Assembly (NCBI RefSeq): GCF_003096655.1 | Contig: NZ_QEKQ01000003.1 | Coordinates: 1-64,000 of the forward strand | Length of the DNA: 64,000 nt | From: Tamilnaduibacter salinus | Lineage (GTDB): Bacteria; Pseudomonadota; Gammaproteobacteria; Pseudomonadales; Oleiphilaceae | Direction: 5' to 3' | Shown: in pieces, positions 26,113 to 35,654 of the stretch | Position numbering within the stretch: the stretch's first letter is position 1 | How the letters are laid out: the number at the start of each line of letters is the position of its first letter | Position numbers and translations under genes: made by a program | The notes under the pieces: generated by a model | What the model saw: the letters and a program-made list of their open reading frames with translations, nothing else | Database searches by the model: none | Told to the model about the DNA's origin: nothing

Positions 26113-26514
26113 CTAACCCATCTGTCCGGCATTCTTCACCGACACCTGATCATTCAGCGTCCAGAAGTCATAGAGCACACCGAGCAGGAACAGGCCACCG
26201 GTGAACAGGTAGATGATGCCGGTGATCCACTTGCCCATGTACATGCGATGCACACCAAAGACCCCCAGAAAGGTGAGCAGCAGCCAGCTGATGTTGTAGC
26301 TGGTCTCGCCCTCACGGAATCTCAGGTCGGCTTCGTCGTCCATTCCCGGAATCAGGAACAGGTCCACAATCCAGCCGATCAACAGCAGCCCCAACGTCAG
26401 GAACCAGATCGTGCCCGTCACCGGCTTGCCGTAGTAGAACCGGTGGGCGCCAAGAAAGCCGAAAATCCAGAGCAGGTAGCCGAACAGTTTGCTGTGGGTA
26501 TCGGTGTGGGGCAT
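26113..26514 (-). CDS. Tandem TM2-domain membrane protein
   Basis: A 133-residue protein with two TM2 units. Each has a G..GAHRFY- or GVHRMYMG-type turn between hydrophobic helices (LGAHRFYYGK near residue 21, FGVHRMYMGK near residue 87). Four membrane helices are expected. TM2 proteins are widespread with no settled bacterial function. It is convergent with the WS/DGAT gene and only the foldback separates them. Confidence 0.8.
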   Translation of the reverse strand: MPHTDTHSKLFGYLLWIFGFLGAHRFYYGKPVTGTIWFLTLGLLLIGWIVDLFLIPGMDDEADLRFREGETSYNISWLLLTFLGVFGVHRMYMGKWITGIIYLFTGGLFLLGVLYDFWTLNDQVSVKNAGQMG

Positions 26515-26620
26515 TCACGCTCTCCTGAGGCGATTCAAAACGGCATTATGTGGCCAAATAACCATCGGGGACGCAACTGACGATTCCGTAATGCGGACGG
26601 GACATTTGTCTCACGAGACA

Positions 26621-27727
26621 CTATGGCCCCAGCTCCGGCGCCGGATCGGGGCCGTCCTCGCGGAATTCGCTCGCCGATTTGCCGGTCCACTTGCGGAAAG
26701 CCCGGCTGAAGTTGGAGAGGTCGGCATAACCCAGTTCGTAGGCGATCTCGCTGACCGACTGATTGGTGTAGCGCAGCAACTGGATGGCGCGATCCTTGAG
26801 GACTTCTTCCATGATCTCGCGGTAGGTGGTTTCCCGGTCCGCCAGGCGACGCTTGAGCGTCCGCGAGGAGACGAAGAAGCGCTCTGCCATTTCTTCGAGC
26901 GACGGCAGCGGGCCCGGCATCGTCTGCAGCATGTTGCGGATGGCGATGACGATGTCGCCCTGCTCCTTCAGTGCCTTCTGCAGTTCGAACTCACACTGGC
27001 TGCGGGCCATCTCCGATGCGTCCGCATCCGCCAGCCGCATCCGGATCTTCAGAAAGTCCCGCGGGAAGATCATCATTTCCGTCTCGCGTCCGTACTCAAA
27101 CCGGACCGGCAACTGATCGGCGAAATAACGGTAGTAGGGCGGCTCCGCACACGTCAGACGCGCCGAGACGCCGGGCAGCTTGCCACCCTCCAGCTCAAAG
27201 CCGTGAGCCCGGGCATCCTCCGGGTCCACCAGCTGTTCGGCCAGCATGACGAGCGTCGCCATGACCGTTTCCGCCAGAAAGTGATACAGGGAGGGCACAT
27301 CAAACTCGGTGCGCATCTGCACCAGCGTCTCCTGCTCCATCTCGCGGATGATCACACTGAGGAACGGGGCCCGAAGCTGGAGGTAGCGACGGACCGAGTC
27401 GAGGGCGCCTTCCACGGTGGGACTGGTCAAGGCCGCAAACCCCAGGGTGCCATGGATCGTGACGCGCAGCTCGCGCGCCAGTGCGAAACTCAGGCCCTGA
27501 TCGCCGGCAAGGGCCACCGCGCGTTCGGCCATCAGGATCGCATCGGTCACAAATATCCGGCTGTCCGTGGCCTGCAGGTCGTCCCGCGTGAACCCCAGTC
27601 CCTCGTAGAGTGGCCGGTCATCATGGCCGAGCTGGCGAACCGTATCGCCCATTACACGCATATAGACCCCCGGCACGAGAAACATGCCCAGCATCTGACG
27701 TTCACGTTCCGCACGGGTATTGGCCAT
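26621..27727 (-). CDS. AraC-family regulator
   Basis: A 368-residue regulator. The N-terminal two thirds resemble the arabinose-binding-type domain of OruR-like AraC proteins. The C-terminal helix-turn-helix pair ends SVSEIAYELGYADLSNFSRA then FRKWTGKSASEFR. The ATG has AAGGA upstream. It is divergent from the metal-dependent hydrolase gene at 27999, its most likely target, with a 271-base gap holding both promoters. The effector is unknown. Confidence 0.87.
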   Translation of the reverse strand: MANTRAERERQMLGMFLVPGVYMRVMGDTVRQLGHDDRPLYEGLGFTRDDLQATDSRIFVTDAILMAERAVALAGDQGLSFALARELRVTIHGTLGFAALTSPTVEGALDSVRRYLQLRAPFLSVIIREMEQETLVQMRTEFDVPSLYHFLAETVMATLVMLAEQLVDPEDARAHGFELEGGKLPGVSARLTCAEPPYYRYFADQLPVRFEYGRETEMMIFPRDFLKIRMRLADADASEMARSQCEFELQKALKEQGDIVIAIRNMLQTMPGPLPSLEEMAERFFVSSRTLKRRLADRETTYREIMEEVLKDRAIQLLRYTNQSVSEIAYELGYADLSNFSRAFRKWTGKSASEFREDGPDPAPELGP

Positions 27728-27998
27728 TGGCGATCCTTCTGTGGTTTGTCCGAAAGGGCAAAGGTTTTGTCCCCTCTGGCAATGATGCTAACAGAACCCC
27801 ACCGCCCGCTCTATTCGGTTCTCCGCCCGGCCCGGGCCGTCAGCTCAGTCAACCCGGGACAGGCTTGTCCCAATATCCACGAACCGAGTCCTTTTTGCGC
27901 ATGGCGCCACCCGCTTGCAAAGACGACACTAAATCCAACACAAGAGACACCGCCAATGCGAGTCTGAAATCGGCTCACTGGCAGGCAGGAGGAGTAAC

Positions 27999-28889
27999 AT
28001 GAGCACAGCAACGGCTGAAAATACGACAACCACGCGGACACCGGAAAACGTCACCATCAAACCCCAACGCATGGGCTTTGAGTTCGACAACACGGTGCCG
28101 AAGTACTGGCTGGACAACAGCCCGTTCCTGAGCCACATGATGAACGCGCTGTCGGTCCTGTTCCCGCAGGGGGAGCAGTTCTTCGTGGATTCGGTGCGCT
28201 ACTACCGGGACCAGATCAATGATCCGAAGCTCAAGAAGGAAGTGGCCGGCTTCATCGGGCAGGAAGCCATGCACTCACTCGAGCACGTCGCCATGAACCA
28301 GCACGTGCGCGATCAGGACATGCCGGTCGAGGAGCTGGAGCATCACCTGCGGCTGCTGCTCCAGGGCTTTGCCAAGCGCCTGCCCAAGCGCCACCAGCTC
28401 GCGATCACCTGCGCCCTGGAACACATGACCGCGATGATGGCGGACATGCTGCTGGAGCGCAGCGATGTGCGTGAGGACATGCACGAGACCATGCGCCCGC
28501 TGTGGGTCTGGCACGCGATTGAGGAAACCGAGCACAAGGCGGTGACCTACGACGTGTTCCAGCAGGTCGGCGGCACTTACCTGGAGCGCTCCTTCTACCA
28601 GATCGTCAGCACCTCGCTGCTCGGCGTCATGACCGCCTACTTCACGGTGCGCATGATCTGGAACGACAAGCGCAGCTTCTCGGTGAAGGACACCGCCAAG
28701 GGTCTGTGGCGCATGTGGGGCGTGGACGGCGTTTTCTCCAGCCTGATTCCGACCTGGCTGGAATACTTCAAGCCGGGCTTCCACCCCTGGGACCACGACA
28801 ACAGCGCCCTGATCGAACGCTTCAAGGCGGACATCCTGGCCTACGCGGCCCCCGAATACCGCGATGGCAATCGCCGCAAGCTGAACTGA
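27999..28889 (+). CDS. Predicted metal-dependent hydrolase (PF10118 type)
   Basis: A 296-residue protein of the COG3687-type family. His and Glu residues spread along the chain (GQEAMHSLEHVAMNQHV, ALEHMT, HAIEETEHKAVTYDVF) give the pattern of a helical di-metal site. No signal peptide. AGGAGGAG precedes the ATG and a strong terminator follows, so it is a single-gene unit. The biochemical reaction is not known to me; neighbours suggest lipid or hydrophobic-substrate metabolism. Confidence 0.83.
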   Translation: MSTATAENTTTTRTPENVTIKPQRMGFEFDNTVPKYWLDNSPFLSHMMNALSVLFPQGEQFFVDSVRYYRDQINDPKLKKEVAGFIGQEAMHSLEHVAMNQHVRDQDMPVEELEHHLRLLLQGFAKRLPKRHQLAITCALEHMTAMMADMLLERSDVREDMHETMRPLWVWHAIEETEHKAVTYDVFQQVGGTYLERSFYQIVSTSLLGVMTAYFTVRMIWNDKRSFSVKDTAKGLWRMWGVDGVFSSLIPTWLEYFKPGFHPWDHDNSALIERFKADILAYAAPEYRDGNRRKLN

Positions 28890-28904
28890 TCCGTCAGTTC
28901 CAAT

Positions 28905-28941
28905 AAAAAGGGGTGGGTCTTGACGACCCACCCCTTTTTTT
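28905..28941 (+). terminator. Intrinsic terminator after the metal-dependent hydrolase
   Basis: GGGGTGGGTC (28910-28919) pairs perfectly with GACCCACCCC (28925-28934) around a five-base loop, followed by seven T. A run of A before the stem could make it work in both directions, serving the convergent SDR gene as well. Confidence 0.92.
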
Positions 28942-29019
28942 GTGCTGGGACAGCCTATGATCCGGAGGGGCACGTTAGGTTAGGTTGACGGTGAGCGGTC
29001 CTCGGGTCGCAATCGGTGC

Positions 29020-29838
29020 TCAGGCCCCGTAAAGACTCTTTTTCGAGAATCGGGCCACCAGAGACTGGTAGCCGGCGCCGAGCGCCCGGTTGATCGCATC
29101 GATGCCCCAGGCATCCGGACCAACCAAGATACGGGATTCGTTCTTGAGAATGCCCCGGATAATGATCTCGGCCGCCTTCTCGGGCGTGGTCATGGCCAGT
29201 TTTTCGAACCCTTCACGCTGGGCATCGGCATTCTCCGACTTGCCCATCCGGGCCGACCGCGCAATGTTGGTGCGAATGCCACCAGGGTGGACGCAGCTGA
29301 CCGCCACCGGCTGTTCCTCAATGGCCATTTCCTGGCGCAGGGCTTCGGTAAAGCCACGCACCGCGAACTTGGCCGAGTTGTAAGCGCTCTGCTTGGGCAC
29401 CCCGATGAGGCCGAACACGCTGGAGACATTGACCACGTGGCCATCACCGGAGTCGATCAGGTGCGGCAGGAAGGCGCGCGTCCCATGGGCAACCCCCCAG
29501 AAGTCGATGTCCATGATCCACTGGAAGTCCTCGTCGGTCATCTCCCGAACGGAAGCAGACAGGGCCACACCGGCGTTATTGATGACGAGGTTCACCTGAC
29601 CGAAGTCCCGCGCCACTTCCTCGGCATGGGCGTAGATCGCGTCCCGGTCGGACACGTCCAGGTGGTAGGTTTTCACGGTCGCCGTACCACAGGCTTTTGC
29701 TGTTTCCTGCAGCCCGGTGTCGTTCACATCCGACAGCGCAAGCTGGCAGCCCTTTTCCGCCAGCTTTTCCGCCAGAGCCCGACCGATACCGGAACCGGCG
29801 CCTGTCACCACCGCCACGCGGTTCTCGAGATGCTTCAT
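29020..29838 (-). CDS. Short-chain dehydrogenase/reductase
   Basis: A 272-residue classical SDR. The cofactor motif TGAGSGIG is at residues 12-19, NNAG lies near residue 90 and the active-site pair appears as YNSAK with the preceding Ser (NVSSVFG). The start at 29838 (MKHLENR) has AAGGGGTG upstream. It sits between a metal-dependent hydrolase and an AraC regulator transcribed in the same direction upstream. The substrate is unknown; the neighbourhood suggests a lipid-derived alcohol or ketone. Confidence 0.88.
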   Translation of the reverse strand: MKHLENRVAVVTGAGSGIGRALAEKLAEKGCQLALSDVNDTGLQETAKACGTATVKTYHLDVSDRDAIYAHAEEVARDFGQVNLVINNAGVALSASVREMTDEDFQWIMDIDFWGVAHGTRAFLPHLIDSGDGHVVNVSSVFGLIGVPKQSAYNSAKFAVRGFTEALRQEMAIEEQPVAVSCVHPGGIRTNIARSARMGKSENADAQREGFEKLAMTTPEKAAEIIIRGILKNESRILVGPDAWGIDAINRALGAGYQSLVARFSKKSLYGA

Positions 29839-29936
29839 GGTGTCACCCCTTGTCGTGAATAGAGTAAAAACTCTACCACATCGTGCGGTCACCGATATGG
29901 CCAAAGGGGAAAGATGAGAGTGTCACAAGGGCCGAT

Positions 29937-30980
29937 TCAGCTCGCGCGGGACAAGGCACGCTGCCCACTCCGATACGCGCTGGGGCTCAGGTCGGTCCAG
30001 CGCTTGAAGGCCCGGGTAAAGTTGGCCGCATCGGCATACCCAAGCACATCCGCAATCTGACTCAGGCTCATGCAGGTATTGCGCAGCAGCCCGCGCGCAC
30101 GATCCAGACGGACCTCGTCCACCAGGCTCTGGAAGCTGGCGTCTTCCTCCTGAAGGCGCCGCTTCAGGGTGCGCTCGGACACATAGAGAATGCCGGCGAC
30201 ACGACCGAGTTTGGGCGGGAAAGGGTAGCTGGTTTCAATGACACGGCGGACACGGGCCGGGAACCCCGCGTCCTCGGTCAACTGACGCAGGGCCTGCTCG
30301 CACTGTTCGCGGGAGACGGCCGCCGCCTGCTCATCGCTGAACCGGATCGGCGTAGCCAGTTCGGAAGAGGGGATCACGATCGCATCGCTGTCGGACTCAT
30401 AGTCGACCGGCAGCGGCACCCGATGATGAAAACGCTGGAAATACGCCGGCTCGCGACCACGACGACGGACCCGCGCGCCAGGAACCGGAACGCCCAGTAG
30501 CTGGGTGCCCATATTGACACAGCTGAACAGCATGGCATCCATGATGAATCCGCGCAGCGGCCCCAGATCCACCTCGCTGTCGACGGTCAGAACGGTATGG
30601 CTACCGTCGTCCTCGCGGGTTACCCGGATGTAGGGCGCCCGCAGGGCCAGGAAGCGGACCATCACGTCCAGCGCTTCACCCAGCGTACGACTGTTCATTG
30701 CAGCGATGCCCAGTGAGCCCTGCAGTGGCAGGCGCATCTCACCCGCCACCAGAATGCCCAGTCCCGGCTCGCCACTCTCCACGACAGCCCGCGTGACGAA
30801 TTCGCTGGCCTGGGACATGGAGACCCGGACGTCGCGCGATTTGAGACGCTCGGGATCCAGTCCAACCTGAGTCAGCAGCCCGTGGTCATCCACGCCCCGG
30901 GCGCGGAGCAATTCGGCGATGGTGTGCAGGTAGATGGCAGGCAATCCCAGGTCCCGCACGTGATTCACAGCGGCCGGCAT
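29937..30980 (-). CDS. AraC-family regulator
   Basis: A 347-residue paralogue of the regulator at 26621. It has an arabinose-binding-type N-terminal domain and a C-terminal helix-turn-helix (SLSQIADVLGYADAANFTRA, then FKRWTDLSPSAYRSGQ). I chose the ATG at 30980 because GGGGAAC lies just upstream. It lies upstream of the SDR gene on the same strand and close to the alpha/beta hydrolase gene. Confidence 0.85.
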   Translation of the reverse strand: MPAAVNHVRDLGLPAIYLHTIAELLRARGVDDHGLLTQVGLDPERLKSRDVRVSMSQASEFVTRAVVESGEPGLGILVAGEMRLPLQGSLGIAAMNSRTLGEALDVMVRFLALRAPYIRVTREDDGSHTVLTVDSEVDLGPLRGFIMDAMLFSCVNMGTQLLGVPVPGARVRRRGREPAYFQRFHHRVPLPVDYESDSDAIVIPSSELATPIRFSDEQAAAVSREQCEQALRQLTEDAGFPARVRRVIETSYPFPPKLGRVAGILYVSERTLKRRLQEEDASFQSLVDEVRLDRARGLLRNTCMSLSQIADVLGYADAANFTRAFKRWTDLSPSAYRSGQRALSRAS

Positions 30981-31159
30981 GATAGTTCCCCGTTTCAGCG
31001 TCATTATTGTGATGTCGACTGATTATGAACTGAACAGAGCGTCCACCCCATGACCGATGTGACGGTATACAGAAGTGGCAAAGTCAATCGGGGATCGAGA
31101 CGACCTTTGGCAGTTTTTGGGCGCACTATTGTGCGCCAATTTCTAACAGCGAGGAGCGG

Positions 31160-32095
31160 TCAGCCGGCGTGGTGCCGACGCACGAATCGGATCAGAACAT
31201 CCGCGGACTGGCGCGGACGCTCAATCATGGGCAGGTGCCCCACGCCCCGGAAGACATGGATCTCAGCCTGTGGTGTGTGGTGGCGGAAATGATCCACACA
31301 ACCAGGCGGCGTGACCCGGTCCCGGTCGCCCCACATGACCAGCAGCGGGCTGACGTCCGGGTCCAGAACCCGGACGGCGGCAAAGGGATCATCGCACAGG
31401 TCGGAGAAAACATGGCGGTTCTGGCCGGACCGTCGCATCAGGTCGGTGCCCAGCGCGCCCATCATGGCGAGACTCATGGCGTTGGGGCGGCCGTCCCCGA
31501 CGCCGTGGAACATGCGATACACGCCCTGCCAGTCCTCGGGCATCATCAGGGACCCGTCCCGGTCCGGCGTCCCATTGAGGTCCACATCCGCATGGGCGGG
31601 AATCGCCGCGCTGTTCAGCACCGACAGGGACGCCACCCGATCCGGTGCTTCCCCGCGCATCATGGTGGCGATGCCGCCACCCATGGAGCTGCCGACCAGA
31701 TGCACCGGCCCCAGATCCATCGACGCCAGCCAGTCAAGCAACCGCCGCGCCTGAGCCACATAACCGTAATCCGCCCCGGGCTGGTAGTCGCTTTCGCCAA
31801 ATGCCGGCAGGTCTACGGCCAGCACGTGCCAGTCCTTCGGCAGCATGGGGAGCCAGAGCGCCCAGTTCTCCTTCATGGCCGCCAGGCCATGCAGCAGGAC
31901 GACCGTCGGCCGATCCGGCGACGGATGACCCTGTTCCAGCCAGACGATCCGGTGACCGTCGACCTGATCCTCACGTCGCCGCGCCCGTTGCAGAACCCGA
32001 TGGCCCGCCCGCAACAGTGGCCAGGGATCCGGCCAGCGGACCATCTGCTTCAGGGTGTCGCGAATCGTATGGGTCAGGGAGGTGTCCACGGACAT
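31160..32095 (-). CDS. Alpha/beta hydrolase
   Basis: A 311-residue hydrolase with the oxyanion segment HGLAAMKENW, the nucleophile elbow GSSMGG, a late Asp in the VMWGDRDRVTP segment and the catalytic His in FRGVGHLPMIERP. No signal peptide is seen, although the N-terminus is amphipathic. AGGAG precedes the ATG. It resembles lipase/esterase or haloalkane-dehalogenase-like members; the substrate is unknown. Confidence 0.87.
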   Translation of the reverse strand: MSVDTSLTHTIRDTLKQMVRWPDPWPLLRAGHRVLQRARRREDQVDGHRIVWLEQGHPSPDRPTVVLLHGLAAMKENWALWLPMLPKDWHVLAVDLPAFGESDYQPGADYGYVAQARRLLDWLASMDLGPVHLVGSSMGGGIATMMRGEAPDRVASLSVLNSAAIPAHADVDLNGTPDRDGSLMMPEDWQGVYRMFHGVGDGRPNAMSLAMMGALGTDLMRRSGQNRHVFSDLCDDPFAAVRVLDPDVSPLLVMWGDRDRVTPPGCVDHFRHHTPQAEIHVFRGVGHLPMIERPRQSADVLIRFVRRHHAG

Positions 32096-32200
32096 GAGGG
32101 CTCCTGCGAATGGTTCAGACGGAATGAGTGTAACGCCCCGGCAATGTTCCGGAATGGCTGAACGTACCGGCCCCGGCGACGGCTCGGCAAACCGGCAAGG

Positions 32201-33943
32201 TCAGGGCCGGAGCCGCAGATCCAGATAGACCGGATCATGGTCGGACGAACGCCAGGGGCCGGGCTCGAACAATCGCTCAGCCCGCCCCTTCGGATGGTAC
32301 TCAAGATTGTAGTCCAGCGCCCGGGGTTCGTTCGCATTGATGGCCCAGACACCATAATCGTCAACGCGCGAATGGCCAGCCTGATCGATCATCAGGTAAT
32401 CAAGCGTGCCGGCGCGGCCCCGATAGCGATAGGTGGGCGGCGGCGGGTTCACCGGCACGCCATAGCCGGCGGCCTGCAAGGTCCGGATCGGGTCTTCACG
32501 GACATAGCTGTTGAGATCGCCGCCGATAACGGTCGGGACTGCCCTATCAGAGCTGGACAGGGCGCTGGCAAGCTGTTTCGCCGAGGCCATCCTGGCCGCG
32601 CTATAACACCCCTGACCGTCGCCAGCCGCCCGGTTCGTGCCGGTCGCCCCCTGGCAGCGGCGCGACTTGAAGTGGTTGGCGGCCACCCGGAAGAGCTGCC
32701 CGCTATCGACCGGCCGGAAACGCTGAATCAGCGGCACCCGGCTCAGGGCGTCAAAGGGGCCTCCGGTGACGGTCTCGGGCTCTCCCACCGTTCTGATCCG
32801 ATCGGCCCGATACGCCAGGGCGACCCGGATCGCATCGGTGCCGGGACCGCCCCGCCCGGGGAGGACCCACCGCCAGTCTCCGTCCAGTAGCCGGACCAGC
32901 TCCGCCAGTGCCGCATGACGACCGGCGCCATCATTTTCCACTTCCGACAACACGAGAAGATCCGCATCCAGCCGGTCAATCGCCGCCACCAGCTTGGCAC
33001 GCTGACGCTGCCACTCACGGGCCGTGTCCGCCCCTCGCTCTGTCGGGAACCCACTGCCCTGACCGTCACCATTGAACAGGTTGCCGAGATTGAACGACAC
33101 CAGCCGATAGACCCCCGGCTCCGTCGGCCCTGGCGGTTTGGGTCGTTCATTGCCCGCCAGCGCCCTTGGTGGCTGCATCGGCTGCAGGCGCCACTCATCG
33201 TAGCGATAGTCGAGCACGGCAGACTCAATGCCCAGCCGCATGCCGGCCCGCAGCGTGCGATCGGCTGACAGGCCCGCTTCGGGCGGGTGGACCATCACCG
33301 GATTCTGGACCGCCCGGGCATCGTCCAACAGCAGCCGGTGTTTCGACTGCCGCGCCTTCAGTTCCAGGGCCGCCGGACCGGGCGACCGCGTTCGGGTGGG
33401 CTGATACTGGGGGGCCAACGCCAGTGTGACCGTGCCAAACCGGGCCAGCTGATAGGTATCGATCACGGTCAGCGGACTGTCCGAGCCGACGCGCATGCCT
33501 TCCAGCCGCTCGGCGTTCCGGCCGGACAGAGGCCAGGCCGTCATCAGTGATTCCGGCGCCGGGAGCGTCGCCGGTCCACAGTCGGTCACATCATGGACGG
33601 GTGACAGCTCGGTCAGCCCTTCGTATTCCTTGACCACGCCAGTCACACGCGCCCGTCGCCCTGTGCCGGACTGCGAGTCACGGGTATAGACGAACACCGC
33701 CTCTGACGTGGCGGGGTCGTCATCCGCCCCCGATTCCCCCGATTGCAGGTAGAAGCCCCCGAGACCGGTCTTGCCACGGGCATCCAGCGTCACGATGCCT
33801 TCCACCGTCACGGTGTCGCCTGCCATCGGCGAGGTCCAGTCGTCCCCCTGAACGGCCGAAATCGGGGTAGCGGGGTCGCCACACTGGCCCGCAACGACGC
33901 CGGGGAACAACAGCAGTAAGAGCAGGGACGTCCTGTTAGCCAT
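32201..33943 (-). CDS. ExeM/NucH-type extracellular endonuclease
   Basis: A 580-residue protein with a signal peptide (MANRTSLLLLLLFPGVVAG), an OB-fold-like region (about residues 25-210) and a C-terminal endonuclease/exonuclease/phosphatase domain. The latter shows LVLSEVEND, a VAANHFKS segment, VIGGDLNSY and a final SSDHDP motif (Asp-His catalytic pair). This layout matches ExeM of Shewanella and related secreted DNases. The start at 33943 gives the signal peptide at the true N-terminus. Probable use: extracellular DNA turnover for phosphate or biofilm remodelling. Confidence 0.85.
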   Translation of the reverse strand: MANRTSLLLLLLFPGVVAGQCGDPATPISAVQGDDWTSPMAGDTVTVEGIVTLDARGKTGLGGFYLQSGESGADDDPATSEAVFVYTRDSQSGTGRRARVTGVVKEYEGLTELSPVHDVTDCGPATLPAPESLMTAWPLSGRNAERLEGMRVGSDSPLTVIDTYQLARFGTVTLALAPQYQPTRTRSPGPAALELKARQSKHRLLLDDARAVQNPVMVHPPEAGLSADRTLRAGMRLGIESAVLDYRYDEWRLQPMQPPRALAGNERPKPPGPTEPGVYRLVSFNLGNLFNGDGQGSGFPTERGADTAREWQRQRAKLVAAIDRLDADLLVLSEVENDGAGRHAALAELVRLLDGDWRWVLPGRGGPGTDAIRVALAYRADRIRTVGEPETVTGGPFDALSRVPLIQRFRPVDSGQLFRVAANHFKSRRCQGATGTNRAAGDGQGCYSAARMASAKQLASALSSSDRAVPTVIGGDLNSYVREDPIRTLQAAGYGVPVNPPPPTYRYRGRAGTLDYLMIDQAGHSRVDDYGVWAINANEPRALDYNLEYHPKGRAERLFEPGPWRSSDHDPVYLDLRLRP

Positions 33944-34007
33944 TCGCGCGGCCGGTCCTGTTTCGGTAGGGTTTCCGATAGTGTCATCAGAGGTGGGAGG
34001 CATTGCA

Positions 34008-34406
34008 ATGAATGGCATGATCGTCTGGATCGCGCTGGGGCTGGCCGCGATCCTTGCCATCGCCCTGATTCAGAAACGCCGCAAGGACCAGTCGCTGGGT
34101 GCCCTGAAACGAAGCGGTTTCCGACCGGACCAACACTGGTCGTCCGCCATCTCACTGGTGACCGAACAGGGTACAAAGCGCTTCGCCATCGTCTGGCCCG
34201 GGGACTACCGGGTCTATGACGCGCACCAGCTACTCGGCGTGGACCTGAAAAGCCATGAGATCGACGAAGGCGGCGGGCAGCACAAAGTGGTTCTGCGGCT
34301 GGAGGACCCGGATCACCACAGCGTCGCCTTGCCCACTGGCAACAACCGACGCCGTGCCGAGCAGTGGGCGGAGGAGATCCGCGCCTGGCATCGCTCGCTG
34401 CGATAG
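34008..34406 (+). CDS. Hypothetical single-pass membrane protein
   Basis: A 132-residue protein with one N-terminal helix (about residues 4-22) followed by a basic KRRKDQ stretch and a soluble domain ending AEEIRAWHRSLR. GGGAGG sits about eight bases before the ATG at 34008, preferred over an upstream frame start. No family recognised. It is divergent from the nuclease gene. Confidence 0.65.
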   Translation: MNGMIVWIALGLAAILAIALIQKRRKDQSLGALKRSGFRPDQHWSSAISLVTEQGTKRFAIVWPGDYRVYDAHQLLGVDLKSHEIDEGGGQHKVVLRLEDPDHHSVALPTGNNRRRAEQWAEEIRAWHRSLR

Positions 34407-34442
34407 CCCCCACCGCTGCGAGACACCCACGTTTGCAGAGGT

Positions 34443-35333
34443 TCAGGACGCCGAGGCGATGCCGGCCAGCTCCTCCTGACCTAACAGGGGTGTCAGTTCC
34501 TCCGTATTCGCCAGTTCCAGCTCCAGATCGAGCGTTGGAGAATGGGCCAGGCCGGCCTGGTCCAGAATCCAGGGCACCAGTGCGGCCCGCACGTCCAGGA
34601 CCATCCGGCCCTCTGCCATGCCGTAGTCGTCAGCGATCACCGACTGGGCACCATCGCTCAGGTGACGGGCCGGACGAATCACCAGCCGCGCCTGTGTGTG
34701 CCAGCTTTCGTCGTCGTCACTGTGGTGCTGGCTGCGACGGGCAAGCAACCGCGGCTCCCCGCGCAGGCGGTGCACCAGGCGATTACAGAAGGCGTCAGAT
34801 GCCTGACTCCAGCCACGCACCAGCCAGCTGCCCCGATCGCACACCAGATGGTGCGGCTCAAACCGCTCCGACCAGCCACTCGGGCACTCCGGCGACACGA
34901 CCTGCAGGTCCACGCAGCGACCCTCCCGGATGGCACGCACCAGCCCGCGAACCATCTCCGGCCGGGCCTGTCGGCGGATGACCGGAACCACCCCCGTGTC
35001 AGGCGCGCCAATATCCAGCGACTCAAACGTCTGACTCAAGGCCTCGTGGCGCCCCAACAATTCCTCATACTCTCCGGGCTCGCCACGCGTCACAGCCGGT
35101 TGGAAGTCAGACGCCGGCACATAGCCCTTGCGATGACGGTCATACGCCAGGTTGCCCGGCGCCACCTCGCGCAGGTAGGTGTTGATGTCCTTGGAGGCCT
35201 GCTGACGGCCAATTCCGAACGCGTGGCAGATGTGGTTGGTCGTCAGGCGCCCTTCCCACAGAGCGATGATTTCAATCAGCCGGTAGCGCAGCAGCAGATC
35301 CCAGCGAATGGGCCAGTCTGTTTTCTTCATCAT
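34443..35333 (-). CDS. WYL-domain regulator of the BrxR/CapW type
   Basis: A 296-residue protein. The N-terminal winged helix (YRLIEIIALWEGRLTTNHI, then FGIGRQQASKDINTYLREV) and the following YDRHRKGYVPASDFQP resemble the DNA-binding part of BrxR and CapW repressors of phage-defence loci. A WYL-like domain (FEPHHLVCDRGSWLVRGW) and a C-terminal WCX-like part follow. Start is one of two adjacent ATG codons (35333 or 35330). No defence genes lie nearby, so its targets are unclear. Confidence 0.8.
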   Translation of the reverse strand: MMKKTDWPIRWDLLLRYRLIEIIALWEGRLTTNHICHAFGIGRQQASKDINTYLREVAPGNLAYDRHRKGYVPASDFQPAVTRGEPGEYEELLGRHEALSQTFESLDIGAPDTGVVPVIRRQARPEMVRGLVRAIREGRCVDLQVVSPECPSGWSERFEPHHLVCDRGSWLVRGWSQASDAFCNRLVHRLRGEPRLLARRSQHHSDDDESWHTQARLVIRPARHLSDGAQSVIADDYGMAEGRMVLDVRAALVPWILDQAGLAHSPTLDLELELANTEELTPLLGQEELAGIASAS

Positions 35334-35547
35334 GCAATCTTGCTCAATAACGCGTTGGGACACACCCGGCCAAATCCCTGGCCAGCCTTCAATCTTCCGG
35401 CATCCTACCAACTTTGATGCCAACCGGTGGTTACGCCTCATTAATGTTAAACATCGTTAAATCCGGGGTAAAAGGCACGTCCTGACAGGCGACTTTCGGT
35501 TTTCACCCACTCGGGCCTCTTTACCTGACGGGTTTCTGTTGGAACAA

Positions 35548-35559
35548 TTAGCAAACTAT
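35548..35559. promoter_or_regulatory. SlyA-box-like operator
   Basis: TTAGCAAACTAT matches the SlyA operator consensus TTAGCAAGCTAA at 10 of 12 positions. It lies 95 bases before the SlyA-like regulator gene, in the 321-base gap after the WYL gene. The same gap holds an 11-base palindrome ATGTTAAACAT (35444-35454) of unknown role. Confidence 0.5.
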
Positions 35560-35654
35560 TATGGCGTCATATCAAATGGCGCACCGCGTGTCAGTCCACG
35601 ACTGATGGCGGCCGATGCGATCTGTTAACGCGATTTCCAATGGAGTATCCCCGC

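Noticed and set aside
26489-27967. 492-residue plus-strand open frame opposite the AraC regulator
   Set aside because: It is the antisense shadow of a confident AraC-family gene and of the TM2 gene promoter.
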